DNA from: Candidatus Hermodarchaeota archaeon
GTDB taxonomy: Archaea > Asgardarchaeota > Hermodarchaeia > Hermodarchaeales > Hermodarchaeaceae
Direction: 5' to 3'
Assembly: GCA_016839805.1 (NCBI GenBank)
Contig: JAEOTO010000019.1
Location: forward strand, 1 to 46,330
DNA: 46,330 bases
Shown here piece by piece: positions 17,911 through 25,995 of the stretch. Every line of letters begins with the position of its first letter. The stretch's first letter is position 1. The notes under the pieces were generated by a model. That model saw nothing but the letters and a program-made list of their open reading frames with translations, was not told where the DNA came from and made no database searches. The position numbers and the translations under genes are program-made.

Positions 17911-18741
17911 CTAATTTCCCTTTTCAAAGTGTTCAGCTAATCGACTAATAGACTGAGAAAATTCATGATCTGGGTGTTTTTTCACGAAGAGATGTCTTCC
18001 CATATTTTCCATGACTTCACAAAAACAGGGAATGATTCCAATAATTTCGATACCTAATTTTAGGCTGAGTTCAGATTTAAGGCGTTTATAATCTTCAGGA
18101 TTTTGTAGCATGCTACAAGGAACCTTATTTACAACTAATTCTGGTTTCTTTCCTAAGGTCTGGTCATAAACACCTTTTATGAGATGATAGGTTCCAACGA
18201 TATCAAGATGGTCCATTTTGATGACAAGAATGGGGTCATCAGCAGCTAATATTGCATTAATAGAACTCATTGCAAAACCAGGGCTAGTATCGAATATTTG
18301 AAAGTTAATTCCATATTGTTCGAAAAGGAGATCCTTGCCATCTAAGACGAGTTGGAGAACTCGAGCCTGCCATTCCTCATCAAGGCTATGCATGGTCATC
18401 TCATTAATGGCTTTGCCACTTGGATTAGTGAAGCCGACAAGGAACTTACCCATGGTTTGATAACGGTCACTCAGATCGACCAGAACCTCATTTAATTCAC
18501 AACGTTGGGCGAGCCAATCATTGATCCAGTATTTGATGCTGTTCATCTGGAATAAAGCATTGAGACTAGGAGCACGAAAATCAAAATCGAGGAGGACAAC
18601 ATTCCATCCTCGTTCGGCAAGTATGAGTGCCATATTCGCTGAAAGATTGGATTTACCTGTTCCACCCTTGAAGCTATGAATGGTGATGGCTCTGTTTTTA
18701 TTTCGGTTTGGGTTCCAATCACCAACCGATGCATTAGACAT
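17911..18741 (-). CDS. MinD/ParA-family ATPase
   Basis: 276 residues. Deviant Walker A FKGGTGKSNLSAN with signature Lys25 and Lys30, then switch I-like VVLLDFDFRAPSL (49-60), switch II-like IFDTSPGFAMSS, and VVNKVPC as the base-recognition strand. The family forms ATP-dependent dimers that position or recruit partners on membranes, DNA or protein scaffolds. The C-terminus (SQSISRLAEHFEKGN) is only weakly amphipathic, so a MinD-type membrane-targeting helix is not obvious. The next upstream gene encodes a wHTH protein and the downstream gene a helical-repeat protein; no ParB, flagellar or Fe-S partner is nearby. ATG start with GAGATG about eight bases upstream. Confidence 0.88.
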   Translation of the reverse strand: MSNASVGDWNPNRNKNRAITIHSFKGGTGKSNLSANMALILAERGWNVVLLDFDFRAPSLNALFQMNSIKYWINDWLAQRCELNEVLVDLSDRYQTMGKFLVGFTNPSGKAINEMTMHSLDEEWQARVLQLVLDGKDLLFEQYGINFQIFDTSPGFAMSSINAILAADDPILVIKMDHLDIVGTYHLIKGVYDQTLGKKPELVVNKVPCSMLQNPEDYKRLKSELSLKLGIEIIGIIPCFCEVMENMGRHLFVKKHPDHEFSQSISRLAEHFEKGN

Positions 18742-18761
18742 CTTCCATTCATCTCTGATAT

Positions 18762-19232
18762 TCAGCCTACTAGACCGGGTAGACTATATTGGTAGAAATT
18801 CTTGATTCGGGTTCTTTCTAAATAGCCAAGCCGAAAAATTGAGCCCAGATAATAGGATTCGACCTTTGGTTTTTTCCCTGTGATTGTTGCAACTTCGCGA
18901 GCGTTTGCTTGATGTAGTTTTAACATCGCCATCGCTGTTCGTTTGTAACGGGGTGGAATCCGAAGTAAGATCATTGCATTCAAGGGAGTAACTTTGCGAG
19001 ATCTTTCAACTGTGACTGTCTCACTAAGCTCAGTCCCTCGAATGTGGTATTGACTATCCACATAAAGAATGAGTATATGAGCGGGATTACCATGCAAATG
19101 GGCGTGACTGATAGGATAAGACTTGGCATTATCTATGATTGCCCTTGAAACCATGACGTTGAGATCTTGTTTGCAACCATGACAGTAGGTGCGTAATGTT
19201 ACTGTGTCTTCAATATCCACTGCTTTCGACAT
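18762..19232 (-). CDS. Cys/His-rich protein with C-terminal winged-helix domain
   Basis: 156 residues. The N-terminal half holds a CxxC (Cys17, Cys20) and a His cluster, SHAHLHGNPAH (His43, 45, 47, 52), before a strand pair HILILYVDSQYHIRGTE; together these could bind a metal. Residues about 95-150 look like a winged helix: TAMAMLKLHQANAREVATIT, the SYYLGSIFRLGYLERTR recognition and wing region, then a tyrosine-rich strand. I do not recognise the family by name. First gene of the operon with the MinD-like ATPase (20-base gap); ATG with GGGGAT eight bases upstream. It may be the DNA-binding or sensing part of the system. Confidence 0.65.
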   Translation of the reverse strand: MSKAVDIEDTVTLRTYCHGCKQDLNVMVSRAIIDNAKSYPISHAHLHGNPAHILILYVDSQYHIRGTELSETVTVERSRKVTPLNAMILLRIPPRYKRTAMAMLKLHQANAREVATITGKKPKVESYYLGSIFRLGYLERTRIKNFYQYSLPGLVG

Positions 19233-19432
19233 GCAGATATCCCCGCTTGTAGTGTTGCATGTTTCACTTCTTCACCACTCAGTAGACTCTCTTAAACATT
19301 TTCTGTGTTTTTCAGCAGCCTGTTAGCTGATGCGGACTTCTCAAGCCAGTACAGCTACGCATCCCCCTTAAATTAGCGGAAAAGTTTCTAAAGGGCAATT
19401 CAGAAGAATGTGTATAATCTTCAGTGGCTGTA

Positions 19433-20650
19433 ATGATGCCTGCAATACTTGTGGTTGGATTCAATGTTCGCCCCCTGGCACGATCGGTTAAGAAAGCAGG
19501 TTATCGAGTACTGGCAGTTGACTTTTGGGGCGACCTCGATCTTTCTGATTGGACAGATGCTCATATTTCGGTTTTAGACCAGCAACCCCAACATCGACCA
19601 GAACGCCCCATGTTACCCACAGCTGAAGCACTCGTCTCTGGTGTTCAACAACTGATTGAAGACCAAGGACCAGTGGAATATATTCTCGCAAGTGGAGGCT
19701 TCGATGATCATCCTGATGCGTGGAACAACCTTAGTCAACTTGGAAACCTATTAGGTAATTCTACTCAAACTCTTATTCGGGCACGAAATAGGCAATTAAC
19801 ATGCGAAATAGCTCAAAAGGCAGGTGCTGCGACTCCTAAGAGTTCCGAAGCAACTACAGCTAAACAGTTACAGGCAGCAACCAACCTTCTCGACCTACCA
19901 ATCCTTGTAAAACCAAAATATGGAAGCGGAGGATTTCATACACGTGTTCTCCGAACGGAAGAGGAAATTACTCAATATATTCAACGTCATCATTTCACTC
20001 CATCCACACCACTTCTTGTCCAAGAGTTGATTATAGGAACGGATGCCAGTGTTTCCGTTCTTAGCTCAGGTAAAACCAGTCTAGCCTTATCTGTCAATGA
20101 ACAACTAATTGGTCTTCCCGAACTGGGGAAAGGTAAAACCAAAGCCTATTGCGGTAATATAATCCCCCTTGACACTAGTTCAGAAACAATGCATCAATTA
20201 GCCAGGATATCCGAGGAAATTAGCTCGAAAATAGAATTAAAGGGGAGTAATGGTTTCGACTTTGTGGTAGCCACTGGTGGAACACCGTTTTTCATGGAAA
20301 TCAACCCACGAATTCAGGCTACTATTGAAGCCGTTGAACTCGTTAGTAAAATAAACCTTGTTTCGCTCCATATCGACGCCTGCCAAGGTCGTTTACCACT
20401 AAAGGCCCCAGAACCTAAGGGGTTTTGTGCCCGTGTTATAGTATATGCCAAATCCACCTGTAAGGTCCCTGATCTACGAAATATTCCCGGAGTGGTAGAC
20501 ATCCCTATACCAGGTAGTATTGCTGAACGTGGTGATCCGGTTTGCACTGTGAACCATATCGGCGAAACCCGTGAACAGGCCTTGAGTGTAGCACGGGAAA
20601 TCGTTAAAACAATTTACAACCATCTCAGACCGATAACTTCAAAGAAATAG
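19433..20650 (+). CDS. ATP-grasp ligase, COG2232-like
   Basis: About 405 residues. N-terminal pre-ATP-grasp domain (AILVVGFNVRPLARSVKKAGY, VLAVDFWGDLDLSDW), then the ATP-grasp core: LPILVKPKYGSGGFHTRVL, LLVQELIIGTDASVSVL, GSNGFDFVVATGGTPFFMEINPRIQATIEA with the Mg-binding Glu/Asn, followed by a biotin-carboxylase-like C-terminal piece (FCARVIVYAKSTCKVPD). ATP-grasp enzymes join a carboxylate to an amine; the substrate is unknown here. The location at the head of the H4MPT island makes a role in pterin or methanofuran conjugation plausible, but that is inference. ATG 19433 or 19436 is preferred to GTG 19424; TATA-like CCTTAAAT lies 60 bases upstream. Confidence 0.75.
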   Translation: MMPAILVVGFNVRPLARSVKKAGYRVLAVDFWGDLDLSDWTDAHISVLDQQPQHRPERPMLPTAEALVSGVQQLIEDQGPVEYILASGGFDDHPDAWNNLSQLGNLLGNSTQTLIRARNRQLTCEIAQKAGAATPKSSEATTAKQLQAATNLLDLPILVKPKYGSGGFHTRVLRTEEEITQYIQRHHFTPSTPLLVQELIIGTDASVSVLSSGKTSLALSVNEQLIGLPELGKGKTKAYCGNIIPLDTSSETMHQLARISEEISSKIELKGSNGFDFVVATGGTPFFMEINPRIQATIEAVELVSKINLVSLHIDACQGRLPLKAPEPKGFCARVIVYAKSTCKVPDLRNIPGVVDIPIPGSIAERGDPVCTVNHIGETREQALSVAREIVKTIYNHLRPITSKK

Positions 20651-20688
20651 CCATGTAACATAAAATAATCTACTGAGAGGAATGCAAA

Positions 20689-21786
20689 ATGGTACGTGTT
20701 ATTGGTATTGACCCCGGAACTCGATCCTTCGATTTCTGTGGATTAGAAGACGGCAAAATATTCCTTCAAACATCTATTACGAGTGTTGAAGTAGCAGAGA
20801 ACCCCCAAAGCATCTTAGATGTCATTACAGAAGCAGGAGAAATTGACCTCGTAGCAGGACCTTCCGGATATGGGCTCCCGTTACTCCCTGCATCAAAAGT
20901 CACAGAAAAAGAATTCTTTCAACTAGTCTTAGTCCGTCATGATGATGATAAAATACCTGTCCTTGAAGCCATCAAAGATATGGTCCGGCTAGTTCAAAAA
21001 ACCGATATGAACATGGTCTTCATTCCTGGTGTCATTCACCTTCATTCCGTCCCAGTATGGCGAAAACATAATCGTATTGATTTAGGAACAGCCGATAAGT
21101 TATGTTGTGCCGTTCTCGGCGTCTATGACCAAGCGAATCGTTTGAAGAGACCCTATCAAGAAACGGCTTTTATCTTAGTTGAACTTGGGTACGGATATCC
21201 TGCCGCCGTTGCGGTTCAAAACGGAATGATAGTAGATGGTATAGGAGGTACAATCGGAGGACCTGGTTTCCTTACACTAGGTGGAATGGACGGAGAGTTA
21301 GCCTATCTTCTTCGAGGATTTTCAAAAGGCACCCTATTTCAAGGTGGTGTCATGTCTAGGTTAGACGATCCAACATTAAGTCCTGAAGCTTTTGCTGAAC
21401 TACTCTCTCAGGGCGAGCCTAAAGCAACAGAAGCTTGGAATGCAGTCGCTGAAGGATTAGTCAAATCCGTTGCAGCCCTTACAATTTCTGTAAAAAAACC
21501 TCAGGAAATTTTGTTATCCGGTCGACTTACACGCGTACCAGCTCTTGTCAAGGACCTCGAGAAACGCATGCAAAATTTTGGATACCCAGTGTCACGAGTT
21601 CAACGATTAGGGGAGAAATCCAAAGAGGCAGCACAAGGTGCGGCACTTTTTGCAGAAGGGCTAGTGGAGGGTCCAGCAGCAGAGTTAGTTAAGGTTATGC
21701 GTTTACGAGAATGTAGTGGGACAGTCCTGGATTGGATTAGTCTACCACAAGCCAAAGAAATCCGGAATATGTATCGTGAGGCTTAG
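20689..21786 (+). CDS. DUF1464 family protein (predicted sugar-kinase-fold)
   Basis: 365 residues matching DUF1464, annotated elsewhere as a predicted butyrate-kinase-like ASKHA protein. Phosphate-1-like VRVIGIDPGTRSFDF opens the protein, and AFILVELGYGYPAAVAVQNG, GTIGGPGFLTLGGMDGELAYLL and ILLSGRLTRVPAL cover the second nucleotide-binding half. The activity has not been shown to my knowledge. ATG start with GAGAGG nine bases upstream; 38 bases behind the ATP-grasp gene. Its last four bases overlap, tail to tail, the end of the beta-RFAP synthase gene on the other strand. Close association with H4MPT genes suggests that it acts in that pathway. Confidence 0.8.
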   Translation: MVRVIGIDPGTRSFDFCGLEDGKIFLQTSITSVEVAENPQSILDVITEAGEIDLVAGPSGYGLPLLPASKVTEKEFFQLVLVRHDDDKIPVLEAIKDMVRLVQKTDMNMVFIPGVIHLHSVPVWRKHNRIDLGTADKLCCAVLGVYDQANRLKRPYQETAFILVELGYGYPAAVAVQNGMIVDGIGGTIGGPGFLTLGGMDGELAYLLRGFSKGTLFQGGVMSRLDDPTLSPEAFAELLSQGEPKATEAWNAVAEGLVKSVAALTISVKKPQEILLSGRLTRVPALVKDLEKRMQNFGYPVSRVQRLGEKSKEAAQGAALFAEGLVEGPAAELVKVMRLRECSGTVLDWISLPQAKEIRNMYREA

Positions 21787-22775
21787 GTTGTTGATATTCG
21801 GGCACCATAATTATTTACTGTGGATGTAAACATTGATCCTCCCGTCGCTGAATCCATTACTACTGACACAGTCCTTTCAATCTTGGACGCAGCTTTTTTC
21901 CCACGGACCAGACCATAACAGGCTGGTCCCCAGGAACTCTGACCAGCTCCTAGAGCTCCTGCTTCCAGCATTGCATTTACATAATCCGCCACTTCTGGAC
22001 TTGCAAAGCGACCCCCCTGAGCACGGGCAAAAGCATCACCCACAAGAATCTGAATACGAGTCAAGGCCTCGCCAAACCGTTCAATATCATTTTCCACAAG
22101 CGCGGGAAGAAGCTTCATTAAAACCAATCGGCTGGTAAGTTGAGCTTGCCTGGGTTTAGCTGAGGGTAGGGTCGTAAAGGCCCGTTCTTCCCGTTCACCA
22201 CTTAGACCCTTTGCAATTTTAGGTATGGCGACTACAAAAAACCAATCATTTGGAACTTCATAATTAACAAGAAGTGGAGGAACCGAATCTTTAACATCCT
22301 TACGTGAAGTTGATTTACCTCCGTCAACCACAAAGCCTCCATCCACAAAGGTGGCGGTGCCCACCCCTGAGACAGCTCCCCGTTGTAATAAACTAGCAAT
22401 CGCATAAGGACTCATTTGTACATCATGTAATATTGAAATTCCCGTACCAATGGCTAGTGCAAGTTGAGTACCAGATCCAAGTCCGACATGATCTGGTATC
22501 GATTCCTTGACTATGATCTCCAATCCCTCAGTATATCCAAGCACCTCAACTAATTTTCTTGTTAGAGATTCAACTCGAATAGGTTGTTCTCCTGAAACCT
22601 TCAATCCCTTCGGGATACGACGGAGTTTTATTTCCCATTCTGGTCGTTCTAATGATACGCCTAGAGAACCATAAATTCGACCTAATCCACCATGTAAATC
22701 GATGAATCCCAGATGCAAGCGAGCCGTAGCGCTGATCGTTACTTTATCGAAATCAGAGTTTGTCATGGTTATCAC
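21783..22775 (-). CDS. mptG: Beta-ribofuranosylaminobenzene 5'-phosphate synthase
   Basis: GHMP-kinase-fold enzyme that condenses 4-hydroxybenzoate (or p-aminobenzoate) with PRPP, the committed step of H4MPT synthesis. Evidence: SATARLHLGFIDLHGGLGRIYGSLG, the GHMP motif PDHVGLGSGTQ (94-104), RGAVSGVGTATFVDGGFVVDGGK and GQSSWGPACYGLV. 330 residues, normal for RFAP synthase. Its ATG overlaps the DUF447 stop by four bases (ATGA), indicating coupled translation. A plain sugar kinase is unlikely because the family-specific LHLGF and GQSSWGP blocks are both present. Confidence 0.92.
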   Translation of the reverse strand: MITMTNSDFDKVTISATARLHLGFIDLHGGLGRIYGSLGVSLERPEWEIKLRRIPKGLKVSGEQPIRVESLTRKLVEVLGYTEGLEIIVKESIPDHVGLGSGTQLALAIGTGISILHDVQMSPYAIASLLQRGAVSGVGTATFVDGGFVVDGGKSTSRKDVKDSVPPLLVNYEVPNDWFFVVAIPKIAKGLSGEREERAFTTLPSAKPRQAQLTSRLVLMKLLPALVENDIERFGEALTRIQILVGDAFARAQGGRFASPEVADYVNAMLEAGALGAGQSSWGPACYGLVRGKKAASKIERTVSVVMDSATGGSMFTSTVNNYGARISTT

Positions 22776-23416
22776 CTAGACCACTTGGAAACTAAAATCA
22801 TAATATCATGAATTACCATTGCAGCAGACGACTGAGGGGCAATTCGATCAACAAAGCTTTGAAGTTCTGTAATTTGGTAAACCAGCTTACGTGTTAAATC
22901 AACATCAGTTTTGTGTAATGCCTGAACTCGTGACGCATGAATGACACACTCTATTGCCGCACAACGGGCTCGAGAATGAACCATCGGGAAGGGGGCAAAC
23001 ACCTCCACATGCTGCACCTGACAAGTGAATTCATGGAATGGGGTATCGGATTTAGTAGCTCTAGGTTTGACTGTGACCTCAACATAACTAGGCATACCCT
23101 TTATTCGAGGTGGTTTCACCTTGTTGCTGGGTTCAAACTCGATTTGCACTGAAGAGCGCTGGGTTCCTTTGAAAGCTGTTACGAAGAAGAAGCGGGGATC
23201 AGAGGTAATATTCATCACCGCTTCACTACAGAATTCAAGATTTTGCCTAGTTTGAGTGCCATCATAAGGACGGATAAAAAGTTGGTTATTAGCTTCAACC
23301 CAAACTCCCATTGGAGCCGCATTTGGCTGCCCCTCCTTTGATAAAGTTGTAAGGATAGATTCCACCACATCGCCTTCCGAGAATCCCATCATTGCTATAT
23401 CTGTAAACTTTACCAT
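22772..23416 (-). CDS. DUF447 family, flavin-reductase-like split-barrel protein
   Basis: 214 residues matching DUF447: GFSEGDVVESILTT, NAAPMGVWVEANNQLFIRPYDGTQTRQNL, AVMNITSDPRFFFVTAFK, and a C-terminal helical part with RARCAAIECVIHASRV. The split-barrel fold usually binds FMN. The family is conserved beside H4MPT genes in methanogens and methylotrophs, with no agreed reaction. Start ATG is 73 bases from the 128-residue gene upstream; translation is coupled to mptG through an ATGA overlap. Confidence 0.85.
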   Translation of the reverse strand: MVKFTDIAMMGFSEGDVVESILTTLSKEGQPNAAPMGVWVEANNQLFIRPYDGTQTRQNLEFCSEAVMNITSDPRFFFVTAFKGTQRSSVQIEFEPSNKVKPPRIKGMPSYVEVTVKPRATKSDTPFHEFTCQVQHVEVFAPFPMVHSRARCAAIECVIHASRVQALHKTDVDLTRKLVYQITELQSFVDRIAPQSSAAMVIHDIMILVSKWSR

Positions 23417-23489
23417 GAAAGGTTTGCCTCCCAGCTATTATAACTGGTGATGATTACTGTTAAGGTATTAAAGAATAAAACTGCGGTGG

Positions 23490-23876
23490 CTATTCGCCAT
23501 AATTAACATACAATGGAATTTGACCCCGATCCTTCAGTGGATCTTCTATTGGCCACCCCAAAGCATCCAGTGCATGTCGAGCTAAAATACGAATCGCGTC
23601 CCAAGCAGCGTCCGTCCGTAACGTCTCTTCCAACCAGTAATGAATATTTTCAGGTCCACTAATCTCATCGAGTTTACGATTCAAATCCTCAAGGACGCGA
23701 CGTTGCTTCCTACTGAAAGTCGTGCGGCGTGTTTTCATGACCTGATACCATTGATCAAATTCAATGGCTAATTCGTCAACCTTCCAGACGAAGCCGGGAA
23801 ACAGTTGGAGTTGAATGTCAGCTGGAGCCGCTAAGGCTTGCAGTGACCATTTGAACCGCATTAAGTAATAGTCCAA
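23490..23876 (-). CDS. Hypothetical protein, 128 residues
   Basis: Not assigned to any named family. A soluble, mostly helical protein with a Trp/Asp-rich N-terminal half (LQLFPGFVWKVDELAIEFDQWYQVM), a basic stretch TRRTTFSRKQRRVLEDLNRKLDEI, and a C-terminal TDAAWDAIRILARHALDALGWP. TTG start chosen because GGAGG lies exactly eight bases upstream. It precedes DUF447 and mptG by 73 bases on the same strand and may be co-transcribed, but the style of the sequence resembles small bacterial proteins rather than pterin enzymes. The 298 bases upstream to mptA hold nothing I can support. Confidence 0.6.
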   Translation of the reverse strand: MDYYLMRFKWSLQALAAPADIQLQLFPGFVWKVDELAIEFDQWYQVMKTRRTTFSRKQRRVLEDLNRKLDEISGPENIHYWLEETLRTDAAWDAIRILARHALDALGWPIEDPLKDRGQIPLYVNYGE

Positions 23877-24174
23877 TGTAGTTCCTCCACCGTCGCATGT
23901 AACGTGTAATGTTTGGCGTTTGACCCGATAACGTCCAAAGCGGAACTAGAGTTAGGGTTGCTTCTCCTATAATTCCCTTATGGTGTCGAATCCAAAGCTA
24001 GCCTTTTACAACAAATGCAAATAGCTTAACAAACCAGGTTTTTCAGTTGCAAAATCACTATGCCTTTTTTAGTAAAACTTCGAGGGTTATTTTTCAACTA
24101 GGTATTGCTGAAATCTTTAATTCAGTAAAAGCTATAGGGAGACTACTCACCTCAGGATTCGGAGCCAAAAACTT

Positions 24175-25122
24175 ATGCCAGGTCGAGATGTTCACATGGA
24201 TACTCCCGAAGTTCCAGTTTCTGTTCGCCGTGTAGGTGTCACCGGAATTCGAGTGCCAATCCAGTTCATTTTCTTCGAAGAACAACCCGCCATTGTTGTT
24301 CCCACCTTCGATGTTTATGTGGATCTTCCTGCTTATCAAAAAGGCATCCATCCATCACGTAGCTATGAAGCTACAGTCGAGATAGTCAGTCAGCATGCTG
24401 AGAAGCTCCATCATCTCGAAGATCTATGTGCTGAAATCGCCCAAGAGCAACTACAACGGCACGATTATGCCACTGAAGCAGAAGTGCATGCCTTTGCTGA
24501 TGTCGTTTATGCACGGACCACCCCCAAAACAGCTATTCGTACCTATGAATCCTGCACCATGAAAGCCCGTGCAATTGCTACTCGTAGAAAAAATGGTAAG
24601 ATCCAGTTCCGACGATGGATTGGCGTTACTGTCGCTGGAATCACAGCATGTCCATGTGCTCAAGAGCTGCTTCGTGATAAAGCTGAAACCACATTAACGG
24701 CTGAACATCAACTCAAACCTGACCAAGCTCAGAAGATCGCTGACAACTTGCCAATCGGCAGCCACATGCAACGGAGTTTTGGCTCGGTCATGGTTGAGAT
24801 TCCAGAGGGCTTCGATATTGATGCCATCCAATTAGTGGGTATTGTGGAGCAAGCCATGAGTGCAAATTCCTATGAATTACTAAAACGTCCAGACGAAGCT
24901 TCAGTGGTCGAAACTGCCCTTCAAAATCCAAAGTTTGTGGAAGATGCGATTCGCCAAATGGTCAAAAACGTAGTAGATACATACCCTAATCTTCCAGATT
25001 CCATGGAGTTACAGTTCATTCAACGCAACGAAGAGTGTATCCACCGTCACGATCTGGTAGCTGAAGAAACGATTACAATGGGTGGGGCTCGACGGCAGAT
25101 TAATGACAATCATGCCCTCTAG
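24175..25122 (+). CDS. mptA: GTP cyclohydrolase IV
   Basis: Fe(II)-dependent FolE2-type enzyme opening GTP to dihydroneopterin 2',3'-cyclic phosphate, the first step of archaeal pterin synthesis. MptA/FolE2 blocks: DTPEVPVSVRRVGVTGI, VVPTFDVYVDLPAYQKGIHPSRSYEA, the metal and active-site segment GITACPCAQELL, and near the C-terminus NEECIHRHDLVAEE. 315 residues, typical. ATG with GGAG about ten bases upstream. It starts a plus-strand run mptA, mptE, DHPS-like. Confidence 0.93.
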   Translation: MPGRDVHMDTPEVPVSVRRVGVTGIRVPIQFIFFEEQPAIVVPTFDVYVDLPAYQKGIHPSRSYEATVEIVSQHAEKLHHLEDLCAEIAQEQLQRHDYATEAEVHAFADVVYARTTPKTAIRTYESCTMKARAIATRRKNGKIQFRRWIGVTVAGITACPCAQELLRDKAETTLTAEHQLKPDQAQKIADNLPIGSHMQRSFGSVMVEIPEGFDIDAIQLVGIVEQAMSANSYELLKRPDEASVVETALQNPKFVEDAIRQMVKNVVDTYPNLPDSMELQFIQRNEECIHRHDLVAEETITMGGARRQINDNHAL

Positions 25123-25178
25123 TTACCAGGGCGAATCGTCAACCCTTATAGATGATTGCCGGAAAAGATGTGGCATAA

Positions 25179-25967
25179 GTGAGTCCCATCAACCTTAAGA
25201 CATGGTGGCCTCGGTATCAAGCAATTATCGACCAATTTGGATACAGTATCACGGCTGACCAGGAAGCCGCGGATTTACTCAGTGAGTACATCAAACATGT
25301 GGCATATTCTATAGTGGATGCAAGTGAAAAAGTTCAGGAGAAAAATGTCGTGGTCTGTGGAGCAGGTCCATCAATAACCCAGAATCTGGAGTATGTCGTC
25401 ACGAATATTACCTTCGAAGATACTGTAATATTCGCGGCAGATGGTGCAACCACAGCATGTTTAGAATACGAGATAGTGCCAGATTTCATCTTAACGGATT
25501 TAGACGGTAAAATGGAGGACATCATCGCTGCTCAGCAACAAGGCGCGATTATTATTGTGCATGCACACGGAGATAACATCAAAGCTTTGGAGCACTGGGT
25601 GCCACAAATAAAGCAGAACCAGTCCATGGGTTCCACCCAGGCAAGACCTCAACCTGGAGTTCATAATCTCGGTGGATTTACCGATGGAGACCGGTGCGTC
25701 TTTTGGGCTGAAGGCCTACGAGCAGATAAAATTGCACTCATTGGAATGGACCTAGGAAACGTAATTGGAAAATACTCAAAACCCGAATTAGATGAAGACG
25801 TGATGGCAACACCCTTGAAACAGCAAAAACTATTGGTTGCTAAAGAGCTATTAACATGGCTCGCAACCTGGAGCGAAAGTTCTATCATCAATTTAACTGG
25901 AATTTACACAAGTATCCCAGGAATTCCTAATCAATCGATCTCTGACTTTTCATGGGACAAAAAATAG
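25179..25967 (+). CDS. mptE: 6-hydroxymethylpterin diphosphokinase, MptE-like (DUF115)
   Basis: Archaeal pyrophosphokinase that activates 6-hydroxymethyl-7,8-dihydropterin; unrelated to FolK. DUF115 features: VVVCGAGPSITQNLEYV, VIFAADGATTACLEYEIVPDFILTDLDG, IIIVHAHGDNIKALEHW, HNLGGFTDGDRCVFWAE and KIALIGMDLGN. 262 residues. GTG start: the next in-frame ATG upstream reads into a stop. It lies 56 bases after mptA and 28 before the DHPS-like gene. Confidence 0.9.
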   Translation: MSPINLKTWWPRYQAIIDQFGYSITADQEAADLLSEYIKHVAYSIVDASEKVQEKNVVVCGAGPSITQNLEYVVTNITFEDTVIFAADGATTACLEYEIVPDFILTDLDGKMEDIIAAQQQGAIIIVHAHGDNIKALEHWVPQIKQNQSMGSTQARPQPGVHNLGGFTDGDRCVFWAEGLRADKIALIGMDLGNVIGKYSKPELDEDVMATPLKQQKLLVAKELLTWLATWSESSIINLTGIYTSIPGIPNQSISDFSWDKK

Positions 25968-25995
25968 GTGAGATGAAGGAGGAGGACTTACATCA

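Noticed and set aside
19290..19400. Candidate tRNA or small RNA between the divergent wHTH and ATP-grasp genes
   Set aside because: A few short inverted pieces, but no consistent stem set; the gap is better explained by two divergent promoters.
23877..24174. Short plus-strand open frame and promoter in the gap before mptA
   Set aside because: The frame overlaps mptA out of phase and has no Shine-Dalgarno site or family features.
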